Below, one piece after another: positions 11,658 to 19,716 of a stretch of DNA of 28,729 nucleotides. Origin of the DNA: a virus. A model generated the notes under the pieces. The model did not search any database. It saw nothing but the letters and a program-made list of their open reading frames with translations, and was not told the origin of the DNA. Both the position numbers and the translations under genes were made by a program. Each line of letters begins with the position of its first letter. Position 1 is the first letter of the stretch. The stretch spans positions 1 through 28,729 of the IMG/VR virus record IMGVR_UViG_3300043425_000972. One strand, 5' to 3'.

Positions 11658-14189
11658 GTGCCTGTTGACCGTCCCCTAAGCCCGAATGCGGGCGTAGCTC
11701 CGCCTGAAGCCGATTTGGAAGTCGCGCAAAACGACAATGGCTCTGTCGAAGTCATTCTGCCGGATGGTGGCGTGATGGTACAGCTTGGCCCGGAAGATGA
11801 AGCCGAGCAAGACATCGCGCACGATGACAATCTTGCCGAGTACATGGATGCCAGCGTGCTGTCATCGCTCGCCAACGACCTCATCTCCGATTACAAAGCC
11901 GACCGCAACTCCCGCAAAGAGTGGGAAACCACCTACATCAAAGGCCTCGATTTGCTGGGCCTGAAAATCGAAACCAGAACCGAGCCGTGGCAAGGCGCAT
12001 GCGGTGTCTTCCACCCGATGCTGGCCGAAGCCGTGGTGCGCTTTCAGGCGCAGGCGATTCAAGAAATCTTCCCGGCAAAAGGGCCGGTTGTCACCAAGAT
12101 TGTCGGTGATGTGACACGCGACCGAATTAAACAGGCCGAGCGTGTCAAAGAATACCTGAACTTCCTGATTACCGAACGGATGAGTGAGTACCGCGCCGAA
12201 ACCGAGCGCATGCTGTTCTCGCTCCCGCTCGCAGGCTCCGCCTTCCGCAAGGTGTACTACGACCCGAATCTGGGCCGCCCGGCCTCACTGTTCGTTCCGG
12301 CAGAAGATTTCGTGGTGTCGTATGGCGCAACCGATTTGCTGACTTGCGAACGCGCCACCCATGTAATGAAGAAGACACAGAACGAAGTGCGCAAACTTCA
12401 GGTCTCCGGCTTCTACATCAACGAAAAACTCCCGGCCCCATCGCCGGACATCAACGACATCCAGAAAACCTACGACAAGCTCAACGGCGAATCCCAGCCG
12501 TATGACTTGGACGACCGCCACACCCTGCTCGAAATGCTGGTGGACTACGACTTGCCCGGCTTTGAAGACAAAGATGCCGATGGCGAACCGACCGGTATCG
12601 GTCTGCCGTATGTCATCACCATCGATTTGTCGAGTTCAACAGTTCTCGCCATCCGCCGCAACTGGTACTCCGATGACCAATTCAAAAAGCGCCGTCAACA
12701 CTTCGTCCACTACACCTACCTCCCCGGACTTGGCTTCTACGGTTTTGGCTTGGTGCATATGGTCGGCGGTCTGGCGAAATCAGCCACCTCCATCCTCCGA
12801 CAACTGGTGGATGCCGGTACCCTTTCCAACCTTCCGGGTGGACTGAAAACACGCGGCCTGCGCATCAAGGGGGACGACACCCCCATCATGCCGGGCGAAT
12901 TCCGAGATGTGGACATCCCCTCCGGCACCCTGCGCGAGAACATCGCGTTCCTGCCGTACAAAGAGCCGTCCACGGTTCTGTATCAGCTTTTGGGGAACAT
13001 CATCGATGAAGGCCGCCGGTTTGCTTCGCAAGCCGACATGAAGGTCTCCGACATGAACTCGGAAGCCCCGGTCGGCACCACGCTGGCTTTGCTGGAACGC
13101 TCGATGAAAGTCATGTCGGCGGTTCAGGCCCGTTTACACGCCTCGATGAAGAAAGAGTTCAAGCTCATCTCCAACATCGTGCGTGACTGGGGGCCGGATG
13201 AATATCCGTATGAAACCCAAGGTCAGGACATGACCAAGGAAGATTTCAGCGATGCCATCGATGTGATTCCGGTCTCCGACCCGAACGCCGGTACGATGGC
13301 GCAACGGATTATGAAGTATCAGGCCGCCTTGCAACTGGCACAGGCCGCCCCGCAGATTTATGACCTCCCGCTCCTGCACCGTCAGATGCTGGATGCGCTG
13401 GGTCTGGCCGATGTCGATGAAGTCATCCCGCTGAAGGACTCGGTGCCGACCGACCCGGTTTCGGAAAACATGAATGTCCTGAACCAAAAGCCGGTCAAGG
13501 CCTTCAGCTACCAAGACCACGAAGCCCATATCCAGACCCACATGGCCTTCATGCAAGACCCGAAAATCCAGCAACTGGCTTCGCAAAGCCCGAATGCCCA
13601 GCTTATGGCCGCCGCCATGCAGGCCCACATCGCCGAGCATGTCGCGTTCCAGTACCGCAAGGAAATCGAGAAGCAACTGGGTGTCCCGCTCCCGCCCCAA
13701 GACGAACCGTTGCCGGAAGACATCGAGTACCGGTTGTCGCAACTGGTTGGCCCTGCCGCCGACCAGCTTCTGGGCAAAGACCAAGCCGAGGCCCAAGCCG
13801 CCAAACACGCCGCCGAGTCCGAAGACCCGATTCTCAAAATCGAAATCGAAAAGCTCAATCTCAAGAAGAAAGAGCTGGAAGAGAAGAATCAGCGGGAAAT
13901 GGCCGCCATCAATGCCGACCTCGAAAAAGCCCGCATCAAGGCAGGCATCTCCGAGAAGGAAATCGCCTCCCGCGAGCGTATGGAAGGCACCCGGCTGGGC
14001 GTGGACATCGCCAAAACCCAGACCCAGCAGGCGCAAACTGCCGAGCAGATGGCGAACACCGCCAAAGAAGCTGGCATGCGTCTGGGCATCGATATGGTGT
14101 CTAAACAGGAAGACCTCGCCCTGCGCCGCAAGCAACTGGAGCAACAAGACCAGCAGGCCCGTGATAACAACCCCACAGGTGAACAATGA
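11658..14189 (+). CDS. Portal protein with long coiled-coil C-terminus, 843 aa
   Basis: This would form the dodecameric ring through which DNA enters and leaves the head. Long portals with this N-terminal pattern (LISDYKADRNSRKEWETTYIKGLDLLGL ... TEPWQGACGVFHPMLAEAVVRFQAQAIQEIFPAKGPV ... LPLAGSAFRKVYYDP) belong to the P22-like portal group. The fold core seems to run to about residue 640. From about 690 to the end the sequence is charged and helical with many Gln, Glu, Lys and Ala (EIEKLNLKKKELEEKNQREMAAINADL ...), a long coiled coil like the P22 barrel. Translation starts at GTG 11658 after AAGGAGAG. The stop overlaps the next start by four bases. Confidence 0.9.
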   Translation: MPVDRPLSPNAGVAPPEADLEVAQNDNGSVEVILPDGGVMVQLGPEDEAEQDIAHDDNLAEYMDASVLSSLANDLISDYKADRNSRKEWETTYIKGLDLLGLKIETRTEPWQGACGVFHPMLAEAVVRFQAQAIQEIFPAKGPVVTKIVGDVTRDRIKQAERVKEYLNFLITERMSEYRAETERMLFSLPLAGSAFRKVYYDPNLGRPASLFVPAEDFVVSYGATDLLTCERATHVMKKTQNEVRKLQVSGFYINEKLPAPSPDINDIQKTYDKLNGESQPYDLDDRHTLLEMLVDYDLPGFEDKDADGEPTGIGLPYVITIDLSSSTVLAIRRNWYSDDQFKKRRQHFVHYTYLPGLGFYGFGLVHMVGGLAKSATSILRQLVDAGTLSNLPGGLKTRGLRIKGDDTPIMPGEFRDVDIPSGTLRENIAFLPYKEPSTVLYQLLGNIIDEGRRFASQADMKVSDMNSEAPVGTTLALLERSMKVMSAVQARLHASMKKEFKLISNIVRDWGPDEYPYETQGQDMTKEDFSDAIDVIPVSDPNAGTMAQRIMKYQAALQLAQAAPQIYDLPLLHRQMLDALGLADVDEVIPLKDSVPTDPVSENMNVLNQKPVKAFSYQDHEAHIQTHMAFMQDPKIQQLASQSPNAQLMAAAMQAHIAEHVAFQYRKEIEKQLGVPLPPQDEPLPEDIEYRLSQLVGPAADQLLGKDQAEAQAAKHAAESEDPILKIEIEKLNLKKKELEEKNQREMAAINADLEKARIKAGISEKEIASRERMEGTRLGVDIAKTQTQQAQTAEQMANTAKEAGMRLGIDMVSKQEDLALRRKQLEQQDQQARDNNPTGEQ

Positions 14190-14377
14190 CAGATGGCACC
14201 GTAACCGCGTTTATCCGCAAAAAGCTCCGTGAGGAGATGAACAACCTTGCCGACCACATCGCGGGCGGCGGGTGCGCCAGTTTCGAGGAGTACAAGCATG
14301 CCTGCGGCAAAATCGAAGGTTTGGCCGTGGCCGAGCGAGAAGTGCTTGACATCGAGAAAAGATTGCAAGATGATTAA
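14186..14377 (+). CDS. Hypothetical small helical protein, 63 aa
   Basis: A 63-residue, likely two-helix protein (FIRKKLREEMNNLADHIAGGGCASFEEYKHACGKIEGLAVAEREVLDIEKRLQDD). Small helical proteins directly after phage portals are frequent and unassigned. It starts by ATGA overlap with the portal. The stop TAA lies in ATTAAACGC, a variant of the recurrent motif. Function unknown. Confidence 0.8.
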   Translation: MTDGTVTAFIRKKLREEMNNLADHIAGGGCASFEEYKHACGKIEGLAVAEREVLDIEKRLQDD

Positions 14378-14453
14378 ACGCAGTAACGAATTCACTGCAT
14401 AACGCAGTGCGAACATGACTCCGGCATGCCAACTAACCGGTGCGAGGACAACA

Positions 14454-14810
14454 ATGTCAGAAGACAACGCCAAAACAGCAAGTCAGCTCCCCAAGCCCAC
14501 AGGTTACAAACTCCTCATTGCCCTCCCGGAAATCGAGGAAAAAACCGAAGGCGGTATCATCAAGTCCACCCAGACAGTGCAGAACGAAGAAGTCGGAAGC
14601 ATTGTTGGTTTCGTCCTCGATATGGGGCCGGATGCCTACAAATCCGAAGCGCGGTTTCCGACCGGGCCGTACTGCAAACAAGGTGATTGGATTGTGATGC
14701 GCTCCTACAGCGGCACACGATTCAAGGTACATGGTAAGGAGTTTCGTCTCATCAACGATGACAGCGTGGAGGCAACGGTTGAAGACCCGCGCTCTGTGGT
14801 GAAAGTATGA
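14454..14810 (+). CDS. GroES-like co-chaperonin, 118 aa
   Basis: This is a probable lid for the host or a phage GroEL, helping fold the capsid protein. The pattern fits Cpn10: a first strand PTGYKLLIALPEIEEKTEGGIIKS where the family has KPLGDRVLVKPxxxEExTxGGIxLP. Then comes a mobile-loop region, strands EVGSIVGFVLDMGPDAYK matching xGxVxAVGxG, a GPYCKQGDWIVMRSYSGTRFKVHGKEFRLINDDSVEATVED segment matching GDxVxFxxYxGxxxKxxGxxYxxxxxxDIxA. The ATG at 14454 has GAGGA upstream; an earlier ATG at 14415 has none. Family knowledge: T4 gp31 and relatives do this for the T4 capsid. A GroEL-type gene is not seen here. Confidence 0.8.
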   Translation: MSEDNAKTASQLPKPTGYKLLIALPEIEEKTEGGIIKSTQTVQNEEVGSIVGFVLDMGPDAYKSEARFPTGPYCKQGDWIVMRSYSGTRFKVHGKEFRLINDDSVEATVEDPRSVVKV

Positions 14811-15793
14811 CCAGTCCTGAAGACAAATTCCTCGGCGTGATGACCACGCTGGAGCAACCATCCATTAAGCCGGATGCGGTAAGTGATGACCCGATTGTCG
14901 TTGATGTCGTTGACGACCTCCCGAAGAAGCCGGAAAAGACCGGTGCCGCTCCGGAGGAAGAAAACGAAGACGAGCTGGCGGGCTACAGCGAGAAGGTGCG
15001 CAAGCGCATCGCCAAGCTGAAGTACCAACAGCATGAAGCCGAGCGTAAGGCCGAAGCCGCCGAACGCATGCGGGAAGAGGCCATCAGCTACGCCCAGCGT
15101 CTCGTTCAGGAAAACCAGCAGTACCAAAGCCTCGTTCAGCGTGGCGAAGGCGCTCTGGTTCACCAAATCAAAACCCGCGCCCAGCTCCAGTTGGATGCGG
15201 CCAAATCGAAATACCGTGAGGCCTATGAACAAGGCGACACGGACAAAATCATCGCGGCGCAGGAAGAACTCTTGACCGCGCAAACAGAATTCCGTGAGGC
15301 TGAAAAGCACGAACGCACGCTCCAGTCCCGACCCAAACCCCAAGCACCGGCCCAAGCTCCTGTCCAGCCCCAAGCCGCACCGAACGCGCAACCCCAGTTC
15401 ACCCCGCCAGCCCCAAGTGAAAAAGCACTCAAGTGGGCCGAGCGCAATCCGTGGTTCGGAGCCAAAGGCAACAAGGACATGACAGCCCTCGCTTACGGGG
15501 TACATGAACGATTGGTTCGTGATGAAGGCATCCAGCCGGACACGGACGAATACTACGCCGCGATTGACGCGACCATCCGGTCTCGCTTTCCGGAACATTT
15601 TGAGCAGGAGCCGCAAGCCCGGCAGACCCCTCAAAGACAACCCAACTCGGTAGTCGCCCCCTCCAATCGGAGCAACGGCGCAACACCGCGCAGAATCACC
15701 CTGACCAGCTCACAAGTCGCTCTCGCAAAGCGCCTTGGCCTAACCAACGAGCAGTACGCCAAACAACTCATCAAGGAGAGTAGCAATGGCTGA
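14807..15793 (+). CDS. Capsid assembly scaffolding protein, 328 aa
   Basis: A hydrophilic, mostly helical protein typical of internal scaffolds: an acidic N-terminus (DDPIVVDVVDDLPKKPE, EEENEDE), a long charged helix/coiled coil (about 58-185, KRIAKLKYQQHEAERKAEAAERMREEAISYAQRL...), a Pro/Gln/Ala linker (about 190-215) and a C-terminal part (KALKWAERNPWFGAKGNKDMTALAYGVHERLV ... DEYYAAIDATIRSRFP) that would contact the coat. The WAERNPWFG...D..MT..A....H..L pattern is common in phage scaffolds of this type. It starts in an ATGA overlap with the co-chaperonin gene, a neat link of folding helper and scaffold. Confidence 0.8.
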   Translation: MTSPEDKFLGVMTTLEQPSIKPDAVSDDPIVVDVVDDLPKKPEKTGAAPEEENEDELAGYSEKVRKRIAKLKYQQHEAERKAEAAERMREEAISYAQRLVQENQQYQSLVQRGEGALVHQIKTRAQLQLDAAKSKYREAYEQGDTDKIIAAQEELLTAQTEFREAEKHERTLQSRPKPQAPAQAPVQPQAAPNAQPQFTPPAPSEKALKWAERNPWFGAKGNKDMTALAYGVHERLVRDEGIQPDTDEYYAAIDATIRSRFPEHFEQEPQARQTPQRQPNSVVAPSNRSNGATPRRITLTSSQVALAKRLGLTNEQYAKQLIKESSNG

Positions 15794-16238
15794 AGATACA
15801 CAGCGCACCATTCGTGTCGAACGCAAAGACGAAGCCCGTCCCACGGATTCGTGGTTGCCGCAGTCATCGCTCCCGGTTCCTGCCCCCCGTGAAGGCTGGG
15901 TACACCGCTGGGTTCGCACCTCATCGCTTGGCCGTTCCGACAACACCAATGTCTCCCGCATGATGCGCGAAGGTTGGGTGCCGGTCGAAGCCAAAGACTA
16001 CCCGGAACTTCAAATCCTGTCCGACCACAATTCCCAGTTCAAAGGGAACATCGAAGTGGGCGGCCTGCTCCTGTGTAAAGCTCCGGAAGAAACGATGAAA
16101 GCGCGTCAGCGGTACTATCAAGAACTCTCGGACAAGCAAATCTTGGGCGTTGACAACTCCTTCCTGCGTGAAGGAGACCCCCGTATGCCTCTGCTCGCTC
16201 CTGAGCGAAGCACACGGACTTCGTTCGGTCGTCCGTAA
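15786..16238 (+). CDS. Hypothetical head-region protein, 150 aa
   Basis: A 150-residue protein with a SWLPQSSLPVPAPREGWVHRWVRTSSLGRSDNTNVSRMMREGWVPVEAKDYP segment and a C-terminal ARQRYYQELSDKQILGVDNSFL. Proteins with this text commonly sit between scaffold and capsid genes in phages; I know no assigned function. It overlaps the scaffold gene end by eight bases. A head-assembly role is inferred from position only. Confidence 0.75.
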   Translation: MAEDTQRTIRVERKDEARPTDSWLPQSSLPVPAPREGWVHRWVRTSSLGRSDNTNVSRMMREGWVPVEAKDYPELQILSDHNSQFKGNIEVGGLLLCKAPEETMKARQRYYQELSDKQILGVDNSFLREGDPRMPLLAPERSTRTSFGRP

Positions 16239-16277
16239 GAGACCGGAATCCCCAACCCCTTTCAAGAGGAATTCAAC

Positions 16278-17123
16278 ATGGCATCTGGTACCGAAGTATC
16301 AGTCCCCTATGGACTGGAGCCGATTAACCTTATCGGCGGTCAGGTATTCGCGGGTTCGACCCGTATGTACCCGATTCAATACGGCTACGCCACGGACATC
16401 TTCAACGGTGATTTCGTGAAAGTCGTGAAAGGCTCCGTCACTCGCGCCGCCATCGGTGCGACCACCAGCTCCAACGCCGTCACGGGCGTTTTCTTGGGCT
16501 GTTCCTACACTGACCCCGTGACCAAGCAGAAACGCTTCTCGCAATACTGGCCTGCCTCCGTGCTGGCTGGTGACGCTGTGGCGTACATCAATGACGACCC
16601 GGATACCGTTTACAAAGCGGCTGTCTGTTCGTCCGGCGTGGTGATGGCCTCCGGTGCGTATGCGCTGGTCGGCACCAACCTGTCGGCCATCGACAATGCG
16701 GGCAATGTCAACACCGGCAATTCGCGTAATGCCATTCTGGCCCCGGCTGATACGCCGGTCTCGACCATCCTGCCCCTGCGTTGCGTGGGCGTGGTGGAAG
16801 AAACCTCGTTCAGCTTCACCGCCACCGGTTCTTCGTCCGGCGCAACCTTGACCCTCACCGGTTCGGGTACTCCGCAAGCGATTCCGGTCGGTACCAGCGT
16901 GGCGTACTACGCCTCCAATGGCGAACTGATTCAAACCGGTTCGTTCGTGGATACCGCCGCCAACGCGGGCGCAACCAGCATCACGCTGAACGCCGCCGTT
17001 GATGTCCCCGGCTCCGTCACTGCAATCCCGGCGGCTTCGACTGTTGTGTTCACTGTGTATCGTGAACTGCTGGTCAAGCTGAATGTCCTCACCCACGGCT
17101 ACTACAGTAGCGTAACCGCCTAA
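16278..17123 (+). CDS. Putative virion structural protein, 281 aa
   Basis: A 281-residue protein rich in Ser, Thr, Gly, Ala and Val, almost all beta. The opening SGTEVSVPYGLEPINLIGGQVFAGSTRMYPI and the later VGTSVAYYASNGELIQTGSFVDTAANAGATSITLNAAV look like the jelly-roll or Ig-like domains of phage head proteins. It lies just upstream of the major capsid gene with its own GAGGAA site. A capsid decoration protein is plausible; an alternative is an unassigned minor head protein. Confidence 0.7.
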   Translation: MASGTEVSVPYGLEPINLIGGQVFAGSTRMYPIQYGYATDIFNGDFVKVVKGSVTRAAIGATTSSNAVTGVFLGCSYTDPVTKQKRFSQYWPASVLAGDAVAYINDDPDTVYKAAVCSSGVVMASGAYALVGTNLSAIDNAGNVNTGNSRNAILAPADTPVSTILPLRCVGVVEETSFSFTATGSSSGATLTLTGSGTPQAIPVGTSVAYYASNGELIQTGSFVDTAANAGATSITLNAAVDVPGSVTAIPAASTVVFTVYRELLVKLNVLTHGYYSSVTA

Positions 17124-17135
17124 AGGAGCGAACTC

Positions 17136-18044
17136 ATGGCAATTTCACGCGCTCAGATGTTGAAGGAACTCCTGCCGGGCTTGAACGCTCTGTTTGGTTT
17201 GGAGTACGCCAAGTACGAAGACGAACACACCATGATTTACGAAACCGAAAGCTCCGAAAAGGCTTTCGAGGAAGAAGTCAAGCTGTCCGGCTTTGGAACC
17301 GCACCGGTTAAACAAGAAGGTCAAGCCATCGCGTATGACAACGCGCAGGAAGCCTTCACCGCCCGCTACAACCACGAAACGGTTGCGATGGGTTTCTCGA
17401 TTACCGAAGAGGCAATCGAAGACAACCTGTACGACCAGCTCTCGGCTCGCTACACCAAAGCCTTGGCCCGTGGTATGGCGAACACCAAGCAAGTCAAAGC
17501 GGCGGCTCTGCTCAACAACGGTTTCAGCACCTTCCGCTCCGGCGATGGTGTGACCCTGTTCAGCACGGCTCACCCGCTGGTCAACGGCGGCACCAACGCC
17601 AACCGTCCTACGGTCGGCGCTGACCTGAACGAGACCTCGCTGGAAGACGCAATCATCGCAATCGCCAATTACACTGACGAACGCGGCCTCCTGATTGCCG
17701 CCCGCCCGCGCCGCCTCATCGTGCCGTCCAACCTGATGTTCGTGGCAGAGCGCCTCATGGAGACCAGTCTCCGTGTCGGCACCGCTGACAACGACATCAA
17801 TGCCATCAAGAACATGGGTGCTATCCCGGAAGGCTATGCCGTCAATCACTACCTGACGGATACCAACGCCTTCTTCATCATCACCGATGTTCCGAACGGC
17901 ATGAAGCACTTCGTTCGCACCGCCATGTCCACCGGCATGGACGGTGATTTTGACACGGGCAATGTCCGTTACAAAGCCCGCGAGCGTTACAGCTTCGGTG
18001 TGTCCGACCCGCTGGGCATCTACGGCTCGCCGGGTTCGTCCTGA
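17136..18044 (+). CDS. Major capsid protein (HK97 fold, Mu gpT-like), 302 aa
   Basis: The coat subunit. The text matches gpT-like capsid proteins of HK97 fold: an N-terminal LLPGLNALFGLEYAKYEDEHTMIYETESSEKAFEEEV, then the E-loop/spine region with GFSITEEAIEDNLYDQLSARYTKALARGMANTKQVKAAALLNNGF, and the P/A-domain ending FFIITDVPNGMKHFVRTAMSTGMDGDFDTGNVRYKARERYSFGVSDPLGIYGS. The N-terminal delta domain is short, so the separate scaffold upstream makes sense. The ribosome site is AAAGGAG. A strong terminator follows 20 bases after the stop, which isolates the head operon. Confidence 0.9.
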   Translation: MAISRAQMLKELLPGLNALFGLEYAKYEDEHTMIYETESSEKAFEEEVKLSGFGTAPVKQEGQAIAYDNAQEAFTARYNHETVAMGFSITEEAIEDNLYDQLSARYTKALARGMANTKQVKAAALLNNGFSTFRSGDGVTLFSTAHPLVNGGTNANRPTVGADLNETSLEDAIIAIANYTDERGLLIAARPRRLIVPSNLMFVAERLMETSLRVGTADNDINAIKNMGAIPEGYAVNHYLTDTNAFFIITDVPNGMKHFVRTAMSTGMDGDFDTGNVRYKARERYSFGVSDPLGIYGSPGSS

Positions 18045-18063
18045 CGGTTGTAGTGTCACCCCT

Positions 18064-18094
18064 GAAAGCCCCCTTGACTGGGGGCTTTCTTTTT
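18064..18094 (+). terminator. Rho-independent terminator after the capsid gene
   Basis: Ten-base arms GAAAGCCCCC (18064-18073) and GGGGGCTTTC (18080-18089), six-base loop, then TTTTT. Textbook strength. It should end or reduce the head transcript at this point. Confidence 0.9.
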
Positions 18095-18139
18095 GGTAAC
18101 ATGTGACTAAGTTGTTCTGGTAAGGAAAGTAAACGGAGA

Positions 18140-18238
18140 ATGGGAGTGGCTTGTTACCACGGATACCTCACCGGCCAGCGCAACTCCATTCATCAGACGC
18201 ATGACGATTGGCCGACCCTTGACCGGGCCACCAGATAA
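18140..18238 (+). CDS. Possible 32-aa micro-protein
   Basis: This short frame (MGVACYHGYLTGQRNSIHQTHDDWPTLDRATR) lies in the otherwise geneless stretch between capsid terminator and tRNA. GGAGA touches the ATG too closely; AAGGAAAG lies further upstream. There is no recognised family. Weak call. Confidence 0.3.
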   Translation: MGVACYHGYLTGQRNSIHQTHDDWPTLDRATR

Positions 18239-18285
18239 GTGTGGGTATAGTCGTTAAACCCCGCCAGCCGTCAGTCGTGTGGTGA

Positions 18286-18348
18286 ATGCGTTGGGAGTCC
18301 TCGGCGGGCTATAAGCCGGAGTTCAGCACCGGCCACCACTTCGTTTAA
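18286..18348 (+). CDS. Possible 20-aa micro-protein ending in the octamer
   Basis: A 20-codon frame (MRWESSAGYKPEFSTGHHFV) whose stop is the TAA of an exact GTTTAAAC, like several leftward genes. GGTGA precedes the ATG. It ends three bases before the tRNA. It could be chance. Confidence 0.25.
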   Translation: MRWESSAGYKPEFSTGHHFV

Positions 18349-18350
18349 AC

Positions 18351-18426
18351 GCCGTTTTAGCTCAGATGGCAGAGCAGTCGCCTTGTAAGCGACAGGTCGT
18401 GGGTTCAACTCCTACAAGCGGCACCA
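18351..18426 (+). tRNA. tRNA-Thr (anticodon UGU)
   Basis: A 76-base cloverleaf. The acceptor arms GCCGTTT and AAGCGGC pair over seven positions (one G-U), with discriminator A and encoded CCA. The D-arm has TAGCTCAGATGG. The anticodon arm GTCGC/GCGAC encloses CTTGTAA with TGT at 18384-18386, and the T-arm has GGTTCAACT. An exact GTTTAAAC (18343-18350) abuts the 5' end and a terminator follows two bases after the 3' end. It would read ACA (and wobble ACG) threonine codons. Confidence 0.95.
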
Positions 18427-18427
18427 G

Positions 18428-18449
18428 ACCCCTATTCGGAGGGGTTTTT
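18428..18449 (+). terminator. Rho-independent terminator after tRNA-Thr
   Basis: Arms ACCCCT (18428-18433) and AGGGGT (18440-18445) with loop ATTCGG, followed by a T run to 18449. It insulates the tRNA from the promoter five bases further on. Confidence 0.85.
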
Positions 18450-18454
18450 GTTGC

Positions 18455-18483
18455 TTGACAGACGGCTCTGTAAGGCGTTTAAT
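18455..18483 (+). promoter_or_regulatory. Strong promoter for the virion and tail genes
   Basis: TTGACA (18455-18460), 17-base spacer, TTTAAT (18478-18483), five of six at -10 with ideal spacing. The -10 box is itself part of GCGTTTAATC, a variant of the recurrent motif. It should restart transcription after the two terminators. Confidence 0.75.
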
Positions 18484-18569
18484 CATAGTACCGGGATAAC
18501 CGGTGTGCCTGACAGACCCGGCTGACGACATGCAGACAGGCGCACTACACTCGCATGTGAGGAATCATC

Positions 18570-18788
18570 ATGGCTCGTACCAAATTCTCTGGCCCGGTCG
18601 TATCCGACAACGGCTTCCAGACCAGCTCCACCATCTCGGCCAGCTCGCTGACCATCAACAACTCGCTGACCATCGGCTCCGGCTGGAACGCAAACTCCGG
18701 CACCGTCTCGGCGGCTATTGGCTACATCCCCGTCAATATCGGCGGTGTCACCAAGTACATCCAGCTCTTCTCCAGCCTGACTCCGTAA
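18570..18788 (+). CDS. Small putative virion protein, 72 aa
   Basis: A 72-residue beta-rich protein (MARTKFSGPVVSDNGFQTSS ... GYIPVNIGGVTKYIQLFSSLTP). Short proteins with this FSGPVxSxNGF start and GYIPVxxGGxTKYIxLF end occur next to capsid genes in many phages and are thought to be minor head or decoration proteins; I cannot confirm the role. It is the first gene after the promoter at 18455, with GAGGA upstream, so expression should be high. Confidence 0.75.
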   Translation: MARTKFSGPVVSDNGFQTSSTISASSLTINNSLTIGSGWNANSGTVSAAIGYIPVNIGGVTKYIQLFSSLTP

Positions 18789-18812
18789 TCTCACTGAAAA
18801 AAGGAGCATGAC

Positions 18813-19424
18813 ATGGGTAAGACTGTTCAATACGATGTTTGGGCTGTCACCCCTGAAGGCAATGACGCTTATTTCTATGCTTCCGCCACGATTGCAAGCA
18901 GTGGCTCGATTACACTGCTGAAAGAAAATCTTGGATACAACGGAACCGGATACAAAGTTGCCATTACCTCCAACGGTGCAGACGGAAACAAAAACTTCAC
19001 CATCACTGGCACCCGTGTCGGCGGCGTTGGATTTGATGCTGGCCCTCGTTCAGAGGTTCTTGTCGGGCCATCGGCATCAGTGGTGTATTCGGCAAACTAC
19101 TACACCAGCGTCCAAAGTATCCGTATCGATGCGGCTTCTACCGGAGGCGTGAAAATCGGCTTCGGTGGCGACCTCGCGTTCCCACGCGCACGCATCAAAG
19201 GCGTGATTTATCTCGCTGGTGCGGCAACCGGTAGCGTGACCTTCACCTCTCAGCCGTCCAACACTGTCGTTCTGAAACTTCCGACACCGCCATCGGCAAC
19301 CGCGCATCAAGATGTCTTGATTCCGGGCGAAGGCGTGCTGACGGTGAAAGGCGGCAAGGATGACTTTGCAGTGATGTCGTGGTCGCAAGTCGCAACATCC
19401 AACATCACCATCTTCTGCGGGTGA
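18813..19424 (+). CDS. Putative virion protein, 203 aa
   Basis: A 203-residue, Ser/Thr/Gly/Val-rich, all-beta protein (TVQYDVWAVTPEGNDAYFYASATIASSGSITLLKENLGYNGTGYKVAITSNG...). No catalytic motif. The composition is that of a phage structural protein. Its AAAGGAG site is 24 bases after the 72-residue gene and it is followed after three bases by the basic-protein run. Function inferred from place and composition only. Confidence 0.7.
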   Translation: MGKTVQYDVWAVTPEGNDAYFYASATIASSGSITLLKENLGYNGTGYKVAITSNGADGNKNFTITGTRVGGVGFDAGPRSEVLVGPSASVVYSANYYTSVQSIRIDAASTGGVKIGFGGDLAFPRARIKGVIYLAGAATGSVTFTSQPSNTVVLKLPTPPSATAHQDVLIPGEGVLTVKGGKDDFAVMSWSQVATSNITIFCG

Positions 19425-19427
19425 TGT

Positions 19428-19712
19428 ATGGCAGGCAAAGACCCGCGACTGGAACGAGCAGGAGTGTCAGGGTTCAACAAACCCAAGCGCACTCCTGACC
19501 ATCCGAAGAAATCGCATGTTGTTGTTGCAAAGTCGGGTGACAAGGTGAAAACCATTCGCTTCGGCCAACAAGGCGTTTCCGGCTCCCCGAAAAAAGCGGG
19601 CGAGTCGGAGTCGTATCGCAATCGGCGTGAATCGTTTAAAGCGCGTCACGCCAAGAACATCAACAAGGGAAACATGTCTGCCGCGTACTGGGCCGACAAG
19701 GTGAAGTGGTGA
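19428..19712 (+). CDS. Small basic protein of a phage-conserved type, 94 aa
   Basis: A 94-residue, very basic protein beginning AGKDPRLERAGVSGFNKPKRTPDHPKKSHVVVAKSGDKVKTIRFGQQG and ending FKARHAKNINKGNMSAAYWADKVKW. I recognise this text as a type found repeatedly in phage genomes: a short TIRFG-containing strand region and a conserved C-terminal SFKARHxKNIxxGxxSAAYWAxxVKW, without assigned function. It opens the run of very small basic genes that lies between capsid and connector genes. One GTTTAAAG variant of the recurrent motif codes Phe-Lys inside the C-terminal motif. Confidence 0.85.
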   Translation: MAGKDPRLERAGVSGFNKPKRTPDHPKKSHVVVAKSGDKVKTIRFGQQGVSGSPKKAGESESYRNRRESFKARHAKNINKGNMSAAYWADKVKW

Positions 19713-19716
19713 TGCG

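Noticed and set aside
13134-14186. 350-residue minus-strand frame opposite the portal
   Set aside because: It is antisense to the portal coiled coil, with Leu/Phe/Gly-rich shadow composition and no start signal.
18219-18251. Promoter TTGACC/TATAGT in the pre-tRNA stretch
   Set aside because: The spacing is 21 bases, too long for a sigma70 promoter, and no extended -10 is present.
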